Source: Todiramphus chloris collaris (taxonomy: Eukaryota; Chordata; Aves; Coraciiformes; Alcedinidae). From it: a stretch of 64,000 nucleotides of DNA. The stretch covers positions 602,926 to 666,925 of the forward strand of contig JANVCC010000118.1 in the NCBI GenBank assembly GCA_025345505.1, read 5' to 3'. Below are positions 1 through 14,700 of the stretch, in pieces. Below the pieces are notes generated by a model that searched no databases, was not told the origin of the DNA, and saw only the letters and a list, made by a program, of their open reading frames with translations. A program made the position numbers and the translations under genes. The first letter of the stretch is position 1; every line of letters starts with the position of its first letter.

Positions 1-957
1 CAGCCACCGGCACCACTGCAGGGACTGGGACCAGCCACCGGCACCACGGCACCTACGTCAAGTCCCGCAGAAGGCGGAGGGGCCGTCAGGGTTTGTCCCC
101 AGCGGCCCCCACAGCCCTGCCCTACCCTTTGCTGTGACCTTAGAGACCCGCTGTGTACTCTTCACAAAAACCGAGGCGGCTGAAGTTACGCTCTCAATGA
201 GGGCAGGGACTGTCAGTCTAAGATCAGGGTTTTTAAATGCTTTTTATTAACTATTACCTAGATTGCCTGTTAAAAGTTTCTTGGGGAACACCACCAGCCA
301 ACACAAAACAAACATTTCTGAAAGCAAATCTTTAGGTTTGGTCTCACCAAAAGTCCTAATTTTTCCTCCAAAAAGTTAATTTTTTCCTGGTTTTCCCCTC
401 TTTTTTTTTCCTTACATAAATTTTAAACACTGATTTCTTTGACTTACATGGTTTTTTGGGTGGCTTTGATGTTTTAGTTTGGTGGTTTTGCCCTTTAGGA
501 GAGAAGCTAGCATCTGATTATATGATGTGAACAGCATTTAAGGGCCACGTCTCGCTCCAGCAAGCCCTGCTGAAAGGTAAAAATGTAGTCTAGTTCCTAC
601 AAATGTATTAAGCAAGCAGCTCTCTCTGCAGTCTCCTTCTGTGTTTTCACACATGCAGGGACCTTAAGAGGTGCAAATCCTTTTTATTTTCAGCCTATGA
701 TGTTATCAGGCCGGATCATTGGGACCCGAAGTGGGCGAGCGAATGGAAGGTGCTGCTGAGAGCTCCCCCACTGCCAGGCTCTCCGGGTGACCCTTATCTC
801 TGCTGCTATCCCACCCCAGCCAGGACCCTCATTTGCACATCACTAATCCCAGCAGGATTTTGCCTGCCCGGGTAAATCTGAGCCTCTACAATTATTTTCA
901 CAGGGTTGTACCACAAGAATATTCTACTGAGCCCACACATCGACAAAAGTCAGCTAC

Positions 958-983
958 AAAAAAAAAAAAAAAAAAAAAAAAAA
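958..983. repeat. poly(A) tract, 26 A
   Basis: An uninterrupted run of 26 A. I see no clear retroposed body upstream, so I treat it as a simple repeat, not the tail of a processed copy. Confidence 0.9.
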
Positions 984-3900
984 GCATTTTTTCCATCTAT
1001 TTCATTTTGGCAAGCCAGGTTCTTGTTCTGCGTACCACTTAAAGCTAAACTGCTCCCCAACACCAGTGAGCCCAAGAAGCCAAATACAAATTAGCCAAAT
1101 ATTTTCAGAGCGAGCAGACCGAGAGCAGAAGTTACTAACACTGCCCAGGCACGCGTCACCGGACAGCCTTTCATCTCATCAGATTCTCTCACGAGCCATT
1201 ACTTCAGAATCCAAGCAGCTAAACAGGGTTAGCAGTCCCGAAAAGGAGCAAACACCCCGCTGCACGGGAAAGCGGAGCGCCCCAGAGATGGCTCTGCACC
1301 ACCGCAGCATCCCAACAGCATTCGGCCTTGGCTGTCCGCAGAGGCCAGGGCCGTGGTACTCTGAAGTACACAACAGTGGCAAGGCCAAGCCACGTCACAG
1401 GCAGGGTCGTGCACAACCTGTCTTCTTGCTGACAGCACGCAGAGCGGAACCACGCAGAGCTGTGCGGAGCCACGTCAAACCTAGCGACGCAACAGCGGAG
1501 GCCACTCGGCACTTTAAGCTGACCCTAACTCAAGGCTGAGTTTAAGGAGCTCACAAAGTAAAGAGCAGTCGGTGTTCTCTCCAGCCGAGAGCTCTGCAGT
1601 GGTATTTCTGCCTGCACTCCCAGCCTGCTCCGCAGGTCCCCATTCTGCCCAGGTCTTACCTGCGGCAGCCTCTCCTGCCCGCACTCATCCAGCTAGCACT
1701 CTAACCTGCATGCTGGAACAGCTTGAGATCTTCCTTTCCAAATTACTCCATCCTGACATTCCTCAGTTGTTGTTTTAGCTGTGTCTATCTTGATCTCCCA
1801 GGCAAACATCTGTGTCCCTTCTGGTAACAGAACTACCCTTTCATAGTCCCAGCTGACGTTCATTGTGGCCATACTGTGCAGCCCCGACTCTAATAACCGG
1901 GCATCTTGTCACCTCACCCTACATCAAATTTATTCCAAATACATGCAGTCCTGACACTTCTTTCCAAAGCTGTTGTAAGTGTTGCCTTTCCACCTATTTA
2001 GCTGTAAGCTTTCAGATTCATGCATCTCACATGGCCTTGCCAAACCTGACTGTGCTTGTGTATCTTCAGAGAACTGTTCCATATATTTACCCAGACTTCT
2101 GTTTTAATTGCTGTTACAGATGCCAAAAGCAATCAATCAAATTACTATTTCACAGCAAAATTACCACAGCTGACCTTGCACATACTTCCAGCTGCAAACT
2201 CCAAATGCAAAGTAAAAGGCAAGTTAAAATTCTCTTTATAGCCAAGCCTAGCTTGGGATCTCTCCATGAAGAGCTGACCAAGAGCAACTTATCTGCAAAG
2301 CCATACTCTCTTGAATAAAGTGAGCTTATGGCATGCACCCACTGGGCATTCCCAAGGTCCAACATCTCCACATAGAGGATCCAGCCACCGCTGTTGACAG
2401 AACAGAGTGAAGACAAGTCGAAGATAACCTTCCACCAACTGCTTCTGAAAAAGGAAGCGCCCAAACACGCTTTGGGTCAAGAGCCCTCCTCACTAATGGG
2501 AAGCAGCGGAGCACGAGACCATTCTGAATAGGATACAAGGACAGACAGCACTCGTTCATACAGAGCAGGTGACCACAACACTTTTTTTCAGCGTCAGGAA
2601 GTATTTGGCATAGTCTTTTTCCTCTGAGATGAGTTAAAACAGTCAGTATACTTCCCACAAATAACCTTTTATGGACACTGTTCCTAGACAAGGAGCAAAA
2701 AGCATGCTCAAAGGTACAAGGCACTACACCCTGGATGCCCTGGGTAGTTCTTGTCATCAGCCTGTCAGCACAGATGATAATGCTGATGGAAAGGTCCCAC
2801 AGTTGGTACGAAAAGGTTTCCATGTCCTTCCTGCTGCTCAGTGGGAGTGGAAGGCTGGGTCAGTCAGCAAGGCCAGATCCACCCCCTCAGGAATCCGTCG
2901 AGTTTTCACCTCTCTCCTGGCCACAAGATAGACTCCTCTGAGCTTCATGCCGTAGAACTTTCCACTAAAAGAAAAGCAGCCCCAGAACCCACCCTCAGGT
3001 TGTCACCGGCGTGGCTCTCCTGCCAAGCACTCTGCAGTCAGCAGGAACCAGTTGCAGGGATCAAGCAGAAGCTGCCATGCCTGCCTGTGAGCATTCAATC
3101 AGGCCAGGAATCATCTTAGCTTCAGCTGGACCAGACGCTAAGGAAACCACAATAAAATGGACTGAGGCATCCAAAATTATCCTCAGAAAATGGGCCAGAC
3201 CGGGCACGAAAACATCTGGGCTTGGCTTGAATCACAAACCGCATGAGCAAGGCAGCCCAGCGCTGCCTCCGGGCAGCGGGGCGAAGGAATGAGGAGCAGC
3301 ACAAAGGTAAGCAGCTGGAGTCTCCTACACCCAGGGTTTCTTTCTGTGTCTTCCTCCAGCAAGCGTGTGCAACAGCCCTTTTATGCTGAAGCTTTTCCTA
3401 CAGCCCAGTCCCATAGGGTTTCTCAGGGCAGTCAGGCAATGTTCACACAGCCACAGCCGGTCAGCCAGCCAGCTCCAGGCGCACACTCCCCTCTCTGGCA
3501 AAAACCGGGCACAAAGGGGTTAATCGTTCCATCCTAGCCCACGGTAACTCACACAGACTGTACTCGCTCCAAGTACCTCTTCCTCGGTTCCACCAACAGG
3601 CACCAGCTCCCTCCCACCCACTCCAAACACAAACCCAACCCCTTGTTTCAATACACTGCCCAAATGGTGACTGGACAAGTTTATCCCAGTTCCAGGCAGC
3701 AGACAGACGGGACTTGAGACAGCAGAGGAGCTGTCACACAGCTTGGCTCCTCCGTGACACCCGTGAGCCGGTGTCAGCACTGTTCACTCCTAGCTTGGTC
3801 TTATGAACCAAGGCAGGCGAAGGGAGCGCTCCGAGAAGACCTGCTCCCCAAGGTCAGCAAGCCCTGCATCCCAGCTGCATCCCAGCCGCATCCCACCGGG

Positions 3901-6900
3901 GGGGACAGGGCACCCACCAGAAACCAACGCTTCCTGCTCTCCACGGTGGGACAAGAAACGCGCAGCAGATTAAGGAGGGAATAGGCAGAACCGGAGCAAC
4001 CATTTAAAGATCAACTGCTCATACATTTGGAAATGAGCAGGACAGGAGGAACAGGTCAGGAAGAGACATGGCGCATTGCTGTATTTAAAATAACATACCA
4101 TGGAAAACGGACAGGCTATTACAGATCCAGCCTAGTGCAGGAAGTTGTGTTCCTGGCCCCCACACACACTCCTAACAGGCATTTCAGCAGTTCTGCATCA
4201 GAGTGGACTTCACCTGGCCCCCTCACCAGAAGCTGCCACCACCAGACCTGGCTCAGAGCTGGCCAGCAGATGCCGAGACCTTTACGCCCACGTTTTGGGA
4301 TGGAGCATGTTTGGTCACAGCAGAGACGGAGCTCGCAACTTCGTTCCCTCCAGAAGCAATCAATCCTGCCACACGCGAGCCTAAACCATTCTGCAGCTCA
4401 CAAGGAACCGAGCTCACCGGGGGATGAGCTCCAAGAACCACCCCAGTGCTCCAAGACAAAACTCCGCTGCAGGCAAGAGCCATAAAGCCACCTGACCCTG
4501 CAAGCCACCTTCCCGACGGCCCCGCGGCCCAGCCGAGACCCCCTCCCAACACCACAGCCCCGCTGAGGTGAGCAAGGGGGCTCCACGGCACGTGCTGCAG
4601 TGAGAAGAAAGGGGGTAAGAATTCGCTTGGAAGGAAAGGGGAGGGGGATCCGCACACCCGCACAAGCCCCCAGCGCTACCCGAGCAAGTTAACAGGTAGT
4701 TTAAGGCCCCTCAGCCTCGCTTCCGGCTGGCACCCATCGCTGCCAAGCCGGGACGGCTTGCCAGTGAAGATGGCATTGTTTTATTGGCTACTTGGGCAGC
4801 ACGCGCACCATTAAGGGAGGGTTTATCTCCCCATTCTCCTCTCAGCGCAGAACCAGCCAGTCTGACTCTGTTAACATTAAGAATGCTTATTTTTCCCCTA
4901 TTCACTATCTCCAAGACAAAACAACATCTGGAACTTCAGCTTGCCGTCCAAAGGAGAGAGATTAGAACTGGAAAAAGCTACACACCAGCTTTCAGAGCTG
5001 CTGCTTTTATCCAAGTTTCCCACGTGCACCTTCCAAAACAGCTCTGCTAGGAGGGGAGGAGAGGGGAAAAGAGTCCCCCATACAGACTCCCAAACACAAC
5101 ACAAAGGCCCTTCCACTTCAGAATAACCTCAAAACAGATTATCAGAAGAATAACAGGAACACAACTGATAGGCAAGTTCAGAGTAAGAATTTGCCATAGT
5201 CCTTTAACAAACCAGAGGTGACACACCAGTGACCTAGAAAAGGAAATTAAACACAGAAATATTGCTGGTGTGTGTTACTTGATAAAGGAATGGAAAAAAG
5301 CCTGGCGCCACTTCAGCACCCGTAACCGTCCCCCTTGAACAGGGAGCTGTCTCCAGTGTCAGCTTTGTGCTTAGATCACGTTCAATGAATCATGAAAATC
5401 GATACAGAGGGAAAACACTAAACCGCGCTGCAGACGTGCACAGAAATGGAGCGTGTACCAACTCGCGCCGGCTCGTGCTGGAGAAAGTCGTGCCAAATAC
5501 ACGCAGACTCGTTTTTCCAACAGCATTTATTTGACTCTGGGTAGTTAATTAACAGAAGTCACGACTACTGGTTATTCTCTAACCAGCTAGCACGCTGCAG
5601 AGTGCCGATCCGCAGGCCGGCCGGCGCAGAGAGGCCCTCCCGCTCGCCCGGCCCGGGCAAAGCCTGGCCTCCAGCCCAGCAGGCAGCTCCCCACCACGGG
5701 CACGCGTGCCACACCAGCGGGTGCTCGGGGATGTTTCCCACCGACAGCACGCAGGCCGGGGCTCCTGGAGCGGCCCGGCTGCGACCCCCAGCCCAGGACC
5801 CAGGGGCAGCTCCCGTCCCTCCCTGCAGCACCGAACGGTGCGCACGCTGCTGCGTGCCAGGCAATGAGTGCTGCCAGAGAAGGAATTTTCAGTTCTGTAA
5901 CGCACGGCCCCCCCCGGACAAATTATACACTTCATAGTCCTGGGCCGCAGGAAGCTGCCTTGCTGCCGAAGCGCTGCCAAACGCAGCTGACAATCACCTA
6001 CAACGAATCTGAATGGCCAAAGCAGAATGAAGTGTATGTTTTCAGGGACAAACAAAACACATGTCACGGGTTTCTACATCTAGCAGCGGAGTTTTAACAT
6101 AACACAGAGTGGAAGCCAATTAAAATAGTTCCCGTTGAACGGCATCCACCGTGCCACAAGCGGAGGGACAGACAGAGTGCCAGCCGCCACACTGTGCCAC
6201 CGTTCTAACCGCGTCTCCTAGCGATGAGGAGCCGCTTCAGATGGACGTCTGCTGCCAGCTTTGGAGAAGCAACAACAGCATAACACTCAGATGGTAATTT
6301 GCTACTGAATACATACAAAGAGCCCTCTCCGCAGCGCTGCAGAAATTACTACTGCCTTAGCAGATTTTTGCTTGGCACCCAGCTGCTGCCCATTCCCAAG
6401 GCACCTACTCGCTCACTAGCTCGTTCCCTTTTCAGAAGGAGGGTTGAGTAAAAGCAGCAGTGCCCGGGAGCACGGGCACTGCAGCATCTGCTACCAGCAG
6501 GATGGTGCCATCGGCCCGTGCCACTGCCGCTGCAGTCCCCAGCCCACGCCGCGGGCAGCCTGGCACCCTCCGAACACCGGGGAGAAAACCCGAAGACTGC
6601 AGCTGAATAAGGGGATTCTTTATCAGTGCTTCTAATATGCTACTTTTCTACATCAGCTGGCTGAATAAACTCCCAAATTACTAAAACATCTCCAAAACTC
6701 CCAGAACTGACCGAATAACATGAACTTACTTGACAATTGGAACCAGTATAAATAAAAGACATCTCTGCTGCTCTGAGCAACGGTCATTCGCCTTTTGTTC
6801 GTGTCACATTCACCACAGACAGCAACGCGTTCGTTTGCACGGGAGCTGGGGGCTTGAACCAACTCCCTGCTGTCTGACAGGAGGGACTGACCACCCGACT

Positions 6901-9900
6901 TCCTTCTTGTCCTGCTCACCCTTTTCTCACCCTTTTTCACACAAGACTTCTCCTGGATTCCCCGAGTGAAGCTAATCAACGCAGAGCCTGAAAAGAACCA
7001 ACCAGTGAACTGCTACTGCATGAAGCTGTTCCTTGGCGAGGTTTGTTTTCCGTGGAGAGACATTTACACACTCAAGCAAAACCTTCTCTCTGCGGGAATT
7101 CTCCTGAATCAGAGGAGCATGCAGCAGTTCTTAATGCCTAGTTCACAACAATGCACCACACTGAAATTCAGCTGCCTACAGAAGTGACACGGCACAAATC
7201 ATTTAACTAAAAAAAAATTAAAAAGCACTTTGATTTCTCCTCTTTCTGTTCTTTTACTTAGATCATAATAATTTTCACTCCAAGTCCTTCAAAGGGATCA
7301 CTTTCTCTCCATCTTCTGGAACCTCCCCCATCCTTCACCTTCATATCTGCCTTCTAGTCCACGTGCTCTCCTCCTGGCCACCTCTTCTCCCAGCTATCTT
7401 CTACACTGTCACCTTGCTTACAAAAAGATTAGGCTTAACTCATGCTGATGTCACAGAAACAAGTTAAGAGAGGCAATAAGGAAGGGTGCCCGAAACATCT
7501 CCTCCTCCAGTGTACCTGACAGCCATGCGGAGCTGGGCTTGAGCTCATTCAGGGCACCTCAGCAGCAGAAGGCTAAGCAACTGATGCCCTCTTCCACCCT
7601 CACACTTCTTTAACTGAGTGCAGTGCATGACCTCAAACTACTTTTTTCTGGGTGGGATCAACACCCTTTTTGTTCCCTAGTTTCCTGCCAGGCTCTGCAG
7701 GGGCAGCCAGGGTGCCAGCCCGCTGGCATCTTTAGCAGTGACACTAAGCAGTCAGCAGCACAGCACCCGGGCTCTGGTGAAGACGAGCGTTGCTGGACAC
7801 AAATTAACACAGATCCACGCGCGTAAAAACACTGCTGCAAGAAACACAACTGCTAACAACAGATCTTCAAATACCAGCACCCCTAAGAGATGACTGCTTA
7901 CCTGCAGCAGTTCAGAGGGCCATGTATTTCTGGAGCCCTCACTGTACATTACCTTCCGGCCCCCCGTAAGCAGCGATGAAGCTGCACGTCTCCCTGCTGC
8001 ACTCATCGCTCCGATTGCTTTTCTTCCAGCCCTACGCTTCCGTATGCCCAGAGGCAGAGCAGCTCCTCTCGGCACCACGGGCAGGCCAGCGAGCACGGGC
8101 AGTTCTTGCCTACAGACTGCGGGGAGGGTGATTCCGAGAAGGCTCTGCTGGATGGTCTGTGTTTGACCATTTCAGCTCAGCCTCAGCAGCTGGGGGGGGA
8201 AGGCAAGAGGTGCCTGAACAGCTCTGTCATCGCCCGTGCGACGGGCTGCCACCGCACCGCCGGCACCGGCACCAGCTCAGCACGGGCAGACGGAGCTGCG
8301 GGACAGAGCCCGGCAACACTGAGCATCCTCCAAGCAAAGACATCAAACAGCTTGTGGTAAACGTCCCAGGGGCAGAGCTGCCAAGCCTAGCAGGTCTGGG
8401 GAGGGCTGTGTGAGCTGGGGATCTGTGCAGGGCTGCACTGCTCCCCAGGAGAAAACCACCCCTGGCCACCTGCAAATCCAGCCGGGCTGCCCAGGCGTCT
8501 TCAGGCAAGTGAGGCTGCCCAGGAGGGCTCTAGCAGCAGACAGAGCATTCCCTGCTCCCCTCACCGCCCCCGCTCGCTGCGCCACAGCTCCAGGGCCATG
8601 CTGCTCACACCAGGGTAAGGGTCTCTTTGGACCTTCCACCCAGCTTTAAGACTCCATTTTCATCCCCCACCTCCCGGCTCCTCCACCAAATTCATGATCT
8701 TATTCTTGGAAATGCCTGGAACGACAGTGACATTATTCCAGAGCACTTCAGCCCCAGCCCTTCTCGGCTCACGCTGGATAAATCCGCAGGATTGCTATCC
8801 TGCGCTCGCGGGCACAGCCACGCTCCCCCCTTGCTGCAGTCACTGCACTTGAGTTCAGCGCTCGGGATGGGTGCACGGCATGGAAATTTCTTTGGACTAC
8901 AACCAGGAAAAAAAATAGCTACAGAAATGCAAAATAAACCCTACCGAGTAATTGCACGAGCATAATGATTCAAAGAAAAGCTAAGCAAAACTCAAGGTTA
9001 ATAAAAAAACAACCCCAAAACCAAATAAAACCACCCACACGCTTTGGAATTTTACCTGGTTTTCTGAAATTTTCAAGCCAGCATTTTGCCTTTGCACGAG
9101 TGGAATATTCATCCCAGGGTCTGGCACGCGTCTAAACACCTCCAGCTGACCAAGGGGATTTAAGGTACCAGGTCGAGTCACAATTTAAATAACCCATTTT
9201 ACATCTGATTTTGCACTTTTCTTTGTCCTTTTCTAAAGAAAGGTTGATTATTGCCCAACACGAACAAACGCACTGTTAAGGCCAACTAAATATGGATTCT
9301 CAAGCCCATTTCCCAGGGAAAAAGGCGGTTTTGTTAATGACGGCAGGGGACGGACGGGGAGAGAATGACCTCTGACTGTCAGCGAGAGCACGCTGTGCTG
9401 CTCTGCAGCAAGGCGGAGGGCCGGGCTGCTGCCAACCTTTGCTCACGCCCACCGAGAGCTCGGGCAGAGAACCTCGAGCAGCGAGGGGCAGCGAGAGCAC
9501 AGCTGAGCGCCAGCGAGGGAACCAGCCGGCCTGGCATGGAGCGGGCACCGACGGCAGCGCCCAGGAACAGCCCTTCCGGGAGGGTCCGTCCTGCACTGCG
9601 CTCGGTCTGTTGTATTTCATCAGCCAAGGCCTGCCCACAGCAGCTCTGGCCTGTTAGCCTCCAGGAACCCAGATCTCCCTTTTTACAGCTCACATCTTAC
9701 TGTACAAGAAAGCAAGGCATTTATTTTGAGTATCCGCTCCCTTGCAATAGAATGTTTCCAAAGTTTACTTCTCACTGGCAAACAGGCTGACAGCAGCTTC
9801 ACTGTGACAATTATGCAAGAAAAGTTAAAGATATTTGGCTGCTAGAGCCCCTTTATTGGACAAAGGACACCGTGCCTCCAGCTCCTGAACGAAACAAATC

Positions 9901-10137
9901 CAGCCAGTTGGGCGTCTTGTCTGGGTGACCCGGGGTGGGGGGGCAAACCCAAACTTGCCATGTTTCTCCATTCACAGAGGAACAGAAACACGCTCTCCCG
10001 CTTTCGGAAGCTCCAGCTGACTGCCTCCCCAGCCCCACAGCCCAAGGTGCCACCCCAGACAGACGGCAGGACCAGCACCACCGGCTGCCACCGTACCCAG
10101 CTCCGGGTGCTCGGCCGCCCCGACTGCCCGGCAGCGG

Positions 10138-10175
10138 GCACCCATCACCCTGGGCACCCATCACCCTGGGCACCA
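10138..10175. repeat. 16-bp tandem duplication
   Basis: A unit containing CCATCACCCTGGGCAC is present about two and a half times in tandem. It is a short local duplication with no visible role. Confidence 0.75.
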
Positions 10176-10546
10176 TCTTGACATCAAAGATCAGAAGAAC
10201 TTGTTAGGAGGAGTGTCTTGGATTGTGAGGGAGTCTTTAATCACCTTTAAATCATTAAGCGTCTGGGGTGAGTGTTTAATAAACTTTATTTAGCATTTAC
10301 TGGGTTCTTTTATGAAAAACAACAAGCAAACAAAGCTACAAATTAAATTATGCCCCAAATAGTTCAGTAGACTGGAAGGGACAACAGGGTGAAGTCTTCT
10401 CTTCAGGAGCTCAGCCTCACTACTGCTTCAGAGGTGGGGCAGCTCTGGGATTAACATATTATTTCCTAAAACTCTTCCACAGAGGCCTATATTCTAGCTT
10501 TCTAGTTTTTAACTCCATTCAGAGTAAAATAAAATGCCCTTTCATT

Positions 10547-10565
10547 CCCCCCCCCCCCCCCCCCC
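10547..10565. repeat. poly(C) tract, about 19 C
   Basis: A homopolymer C run. Its length is likely to vary or be misassembled. Confidence 0.9.
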
Positions 10566-11603
10566 GAAAATCTTGCCTATGTTTATTTCATTTCTACGAT
10601 TCTATGATTTTATTTCAACACTTTCTATTATCTGCAAGACAGAAGACACGTTTTTGTGGGTTTCTTCGCTTGGTAAGAAAAGCAGCCTTTCAAGAACAGA
10701 GAATCAGCATAATCTTTTAACATCTACATCCTTAAATACTTCCTCAGTGCCTCATGAAGCTGACTGGACACTGTCAGAAAACCCTCTGGAATTGATTCTT
10801 CCTGTGCGAGAGCCCGCTCCAGCACTAAGCTATGAGCCCTGCTTAGCTGTACGTGCCCAGTGTCTTCCCTTCGGTGTTGAGTTGCTTCTTGACACAGTAG
10901 CTACTGGAGCCTTCTTCACCAGTAACTATCGGCCCAGAAAGAAGATAACTTATTAAGGATACCTTTCTCTTCTGCTGTTAGAACCAACAACAGCATATCA
11001 GCTGTAATCCTCGGAACAACTTGGGTAAAAACGAGAAGCTGCAGCAACTTGTCAGCCAACACACATTTAACCTACTCCTTGTTCATACAACTGTGATATG
11101 TACGTTGGAAGAGTTAAATCAGACGTTTCTGGTATGGCCAACATTCACTTCTTTAATCAATATGCCATTGTGATGTGAATCTGGGACATTCCTCACCTCC
11201 TGGGATGTTCAGCAGTGCCGAGCGAGCGCACACGAGCCACCCTACAGCTCTGGCACGTCTCACAGCACAAAGGGCAAGCAAACCTTCAGCGTACGGCCAA
11301 GACAAACCTCACGCTACAAACGAGCCACGGTTCACACACTTGTTACAACGGCTGGGACTCCAAAAGAGGAGCTACAGAGACACTGGAAGGACCGTTGTCG
11401 AAGCACCTCCAAGATGTGCGAAGGCCAAGCAGGCACATTTTTGGTACACTGCATCTTTAGGCACCAACTTTTACAGCTGCAACGTGTTCATTTCCAGAAG
11501 AATCCCTCACTTCACATACAAACACATCCATGGGACTGAAACAAGCTCATTCACGTCACAAAGCGTGTGTCACACCACCAAATCCATGTTCCACAGGTGG
11601 AAA

Positions 11604-11795
11604 CTGTCCTGCAATGCAACAGGCTGCCCAGAGAGGTGGTGGCTGCTCCATCCCTGGCACCATTGCAGGGGAGGTTGCCCGGGGCTCTGAGCACCCTGCT
11701 CTAGCTGCAGATGGCCCTGCTCCCTGCAGGGGGGTTGGACTGGATGACCTTGAAAGGTCCCTTCCCACCCAAACCAGTCTGGATTCTGTGATCTT
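11604..11795 (+). mobile_element. CR1 LINE fragment, 3' end
   Basis: The segment runs from a 'caggctgcccagagaggtgg' start through a promoter-distal CR1 tail ('ggactggatgacc', 'aggtcccttcccaccc') to 'gattctgtgatc'. That is the typical 3' end of avian CR1 in sense orientation. It is 5'-truncated, as nearly all CR1 copies are, and encodes nothing. Confidence 0.85.
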
Positions 11796-14700
11796 TGGAA
11801 AAAGAATTCAGAACTTTGAGGGGGAAAAAAAAAATACATTTCACATCCTTTCACACCCCAAACACTCAGAGATTCAATTCTATGGGCAGTTCTTCACTTG
11901 TTTGGGGCTTTGGTCTGGGTTTTTTTTTACTTCACATCCACATTGCTCAATGTTTTGAAAGAAACCATTTCCATGCACACTTAACCATCATGCAGGTGTT
12001 TAGCAGATGCTTTGGGGGACCTTGAAGTGGAACCTGGGTCATTGCCCACGCAGCCAGCACAAGGAAGCCTGCAAGGCCTCCAGCCTTCGCGCTATGCAGA
12101 GCGGGTCCCTGGTGCCTCCCACCGACAAACCCCTGTGAGAAACCACAGTCCCCACCCTGCGAGACGTTACACGTGCTACGTGTTCAGGTACAATGACCCC
12201 GAGCCAAATGTGCAACCCGATGCCATCACCCCTCTCCTGACTTGTCACCAGGAACCCTATCACGCTGCCATGGTATAAAGATGTCGCAGTTAGTGCACCA
12301 ACCAGGGCACAGACACCGCAGGGACACACCACCCAAACCCCTCAATGAAGTGTTCCAGCTGCTGGTTTACACACGGTCACGAAGCACTAAGTACGCAGAG
12401 AGCTGGGGAGCACCGAGTAACAGCTGACAAGCTCTGACTGACTGCGTTATGGATACTCAGCCACGCGCCTGGCCCTTTGTCCTTAACTCCTCTCATGGTG
12501 ACACGGGAGAGCCCCAGGAACCCCAGCTGAGCGTCCCCCTTCCACCTTTACCTGCACTGATTGCCTGTAGCCGTACAGAGAGCCAATCTCCCTCGGCTCT
12601 CCAGAACTGCCCTTTAGGTGGTCTGACAGGAGAGCACATGGGTTCTTCACCCTGTAAACCTCCTGAGCCCAGGGCCAGGGCCAGTCTGTGGGTGTTTGAA
12701 TTCCAAGCTGAAAACCCTGCACAAAGCAGGTTGCATTGGTTCTCCAAGTTCCAGGCCGGTTCTGCTCTCAGTGCTACAGGCACTTACCTACACTCAAATT
12801 TTGCAGTCCTCTTTGCCTAATATTTCCTCAGGTTCCTCTGAAGCTTGTTGAAGGAGGCTCCTTTGTTCTCCCAGATTCTCCACAAAGTCCTCCAATTTCC
12901 CCAGCCACTGTGAAGCCCCACAACCACAAGATCCTACAGAGTCATCCATCCTGTTATGAATCCTTCCAGAACAAAAAGAGCAGAGCAAGTACTTTTTAGG
13001 GAAAGGACACATGCTACTCTCAACCAGGCAGCATCGAGGAAAAAAAGAGCCTTCTTCACTCACTCCAAACTACCAAACCCCAGTGTTCCCACCAGAAGGC
13101 AGTCAAAAGCAGCAAGTTAGGATCTTCCCCTCCCCAGAAAAAGAGGGATTGCCAATTCATTTTGCTTTCAGTCCTTCTGTGGCTCACACATACCTGAAGA
13201 AGTGCACTTGGCTTCTCTTTCCAGATATCCCACCACAGCCAGGAAAAAAAAAAGTCAATCTCCCTCTTGAAAGTGGGAACCTGTTGATTTCTTAACCAGG
13301 TCTCAAAAGAATCATGAGACAAACACCACAGTCCTTCAAAAGCTGCAAGCCAAGGGCTTCCCTACATCGGGAGATGTCCAAGACCGCTTCCCAGCACCCG
13401 GTGCAGGAAGGGAGCAGCGCTCGCAGGTAACTGGCTGCGGCCACGCGAGGACTGATGCTGCAGGGTGATGACGAGGGGACTCTGTGCCGGGGAGCAGGGG
13501 GCTCTGAACTCCACCTGCTCCACCCCTGAATAGCCTCAAGGTACAAACGAGTTCTCAGATCCCTTCCCTTTGTCTTCTCCCGCCAGGGCGCTGAAGTGCC
13601 GCGGCCCTACCAACCCAGCCTTGCGGAACAGCTTCAAGCTAATTCACCTTTCCCATTTGCAACTGCCCACTCCCCAGAGCTCTACATCCAGCAGATAATT
13701 ATTTTAAGGCTAAGCCAAAACCATTCAAATGCTAACATTTCAGGGCCTTCAACACTCTCGTTCGCATGCAGCAGGGTCTCTCTTAGAATAAAGAGCATCC
13801 AGTTTGGGAACTAAACCAACACAATAATTGGTCTATACAACAGTGTTTTACAAAAGCCCAGACTGGGAACGCAGCAAGTTTTCCTCCTAGCAGACCCTTT
13901 GTTAAGGAAGGCGTAAACTGCTCGGCAGACTCGGACACACTGATTTCTCACCAGAGACTCCAGTGACTGTGTAAAGAAACTGACAGCTTCCAAAAGCAAC
14001 TTCGGTCTTCTGGCTCCCAACTGCATGTTATTTTGGCCTTCCTAATGGAGAAACAAGATAAAGTTCCCTCAAAATCCTGGACGGCGTTGGACATTAGAGG
14101 CCAATAAACGTTTTATGAACGTCTAACCAACATCCAGGATCAAATCCCAACTAAAAAGCTGAAGTCACAACCTTTTCCACTCAGTAAGAAAAGCCACTTT
14201 TGCACAAGAGGTGGAAATACCATATTTCTTTCAAACGGTATTTTAATGGTGCTTAGGTTTCTACGTCCATACTTTAGGAAACAGTTGTACTGATGTACTC
14301 ATTCCTCAAGGTATTATTCATGTCATAAAGAACACGTATGGAGGGAAGGGTGTAAACAACTTCAGAATTTAGAACAGGTTTTGCAGAACGATTATGCACA
14401 ACTTTGCTTCAGCGGTATGGACACGAGTCTTACAAACGTGTAAAATGCCTACTACACAAAGCCCCAAAAAACACCCTATTCTTTAGGCAAGTTGGAACAC
14501 GTTACTCACCTGGATTCTTCTCTACTAAAGGCTGATGCAAACACGCCGGGTCCACAAACACACACAAAAGTGTCTACGTGGCATTTCTGGCACACTTGTA
14601 GAGGCCTAATTGACAATCAACTACAGTGAGGTTAAGAGAGAGCAAAAGCGAAGCAAGGAGACACTGAGGAATTTCAAAGCAGCGCACGGTCCCGGCAACA

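Larger units (their letters stand above)
1..11603. other. Noncoding, inferred ACVR1 intron 1 (left part)
   Basis: I see no exon with supporting splice sites and no RNA gene here. The base composition is mixed, with moderately GC-rich stretches that throw up short chance reading frames. It lies downstream, on the minus strand, of the CpG-island promoter near 23.4 kb, so by gene order it is probably the long first intron of ACVR1. That is inference. Noncoding 5' UTR exons could be hidden here and I could not see them. The first 50 bases hold a 16-base direct repeat (positions 1-16 and 33-48). Confidence 0.45.
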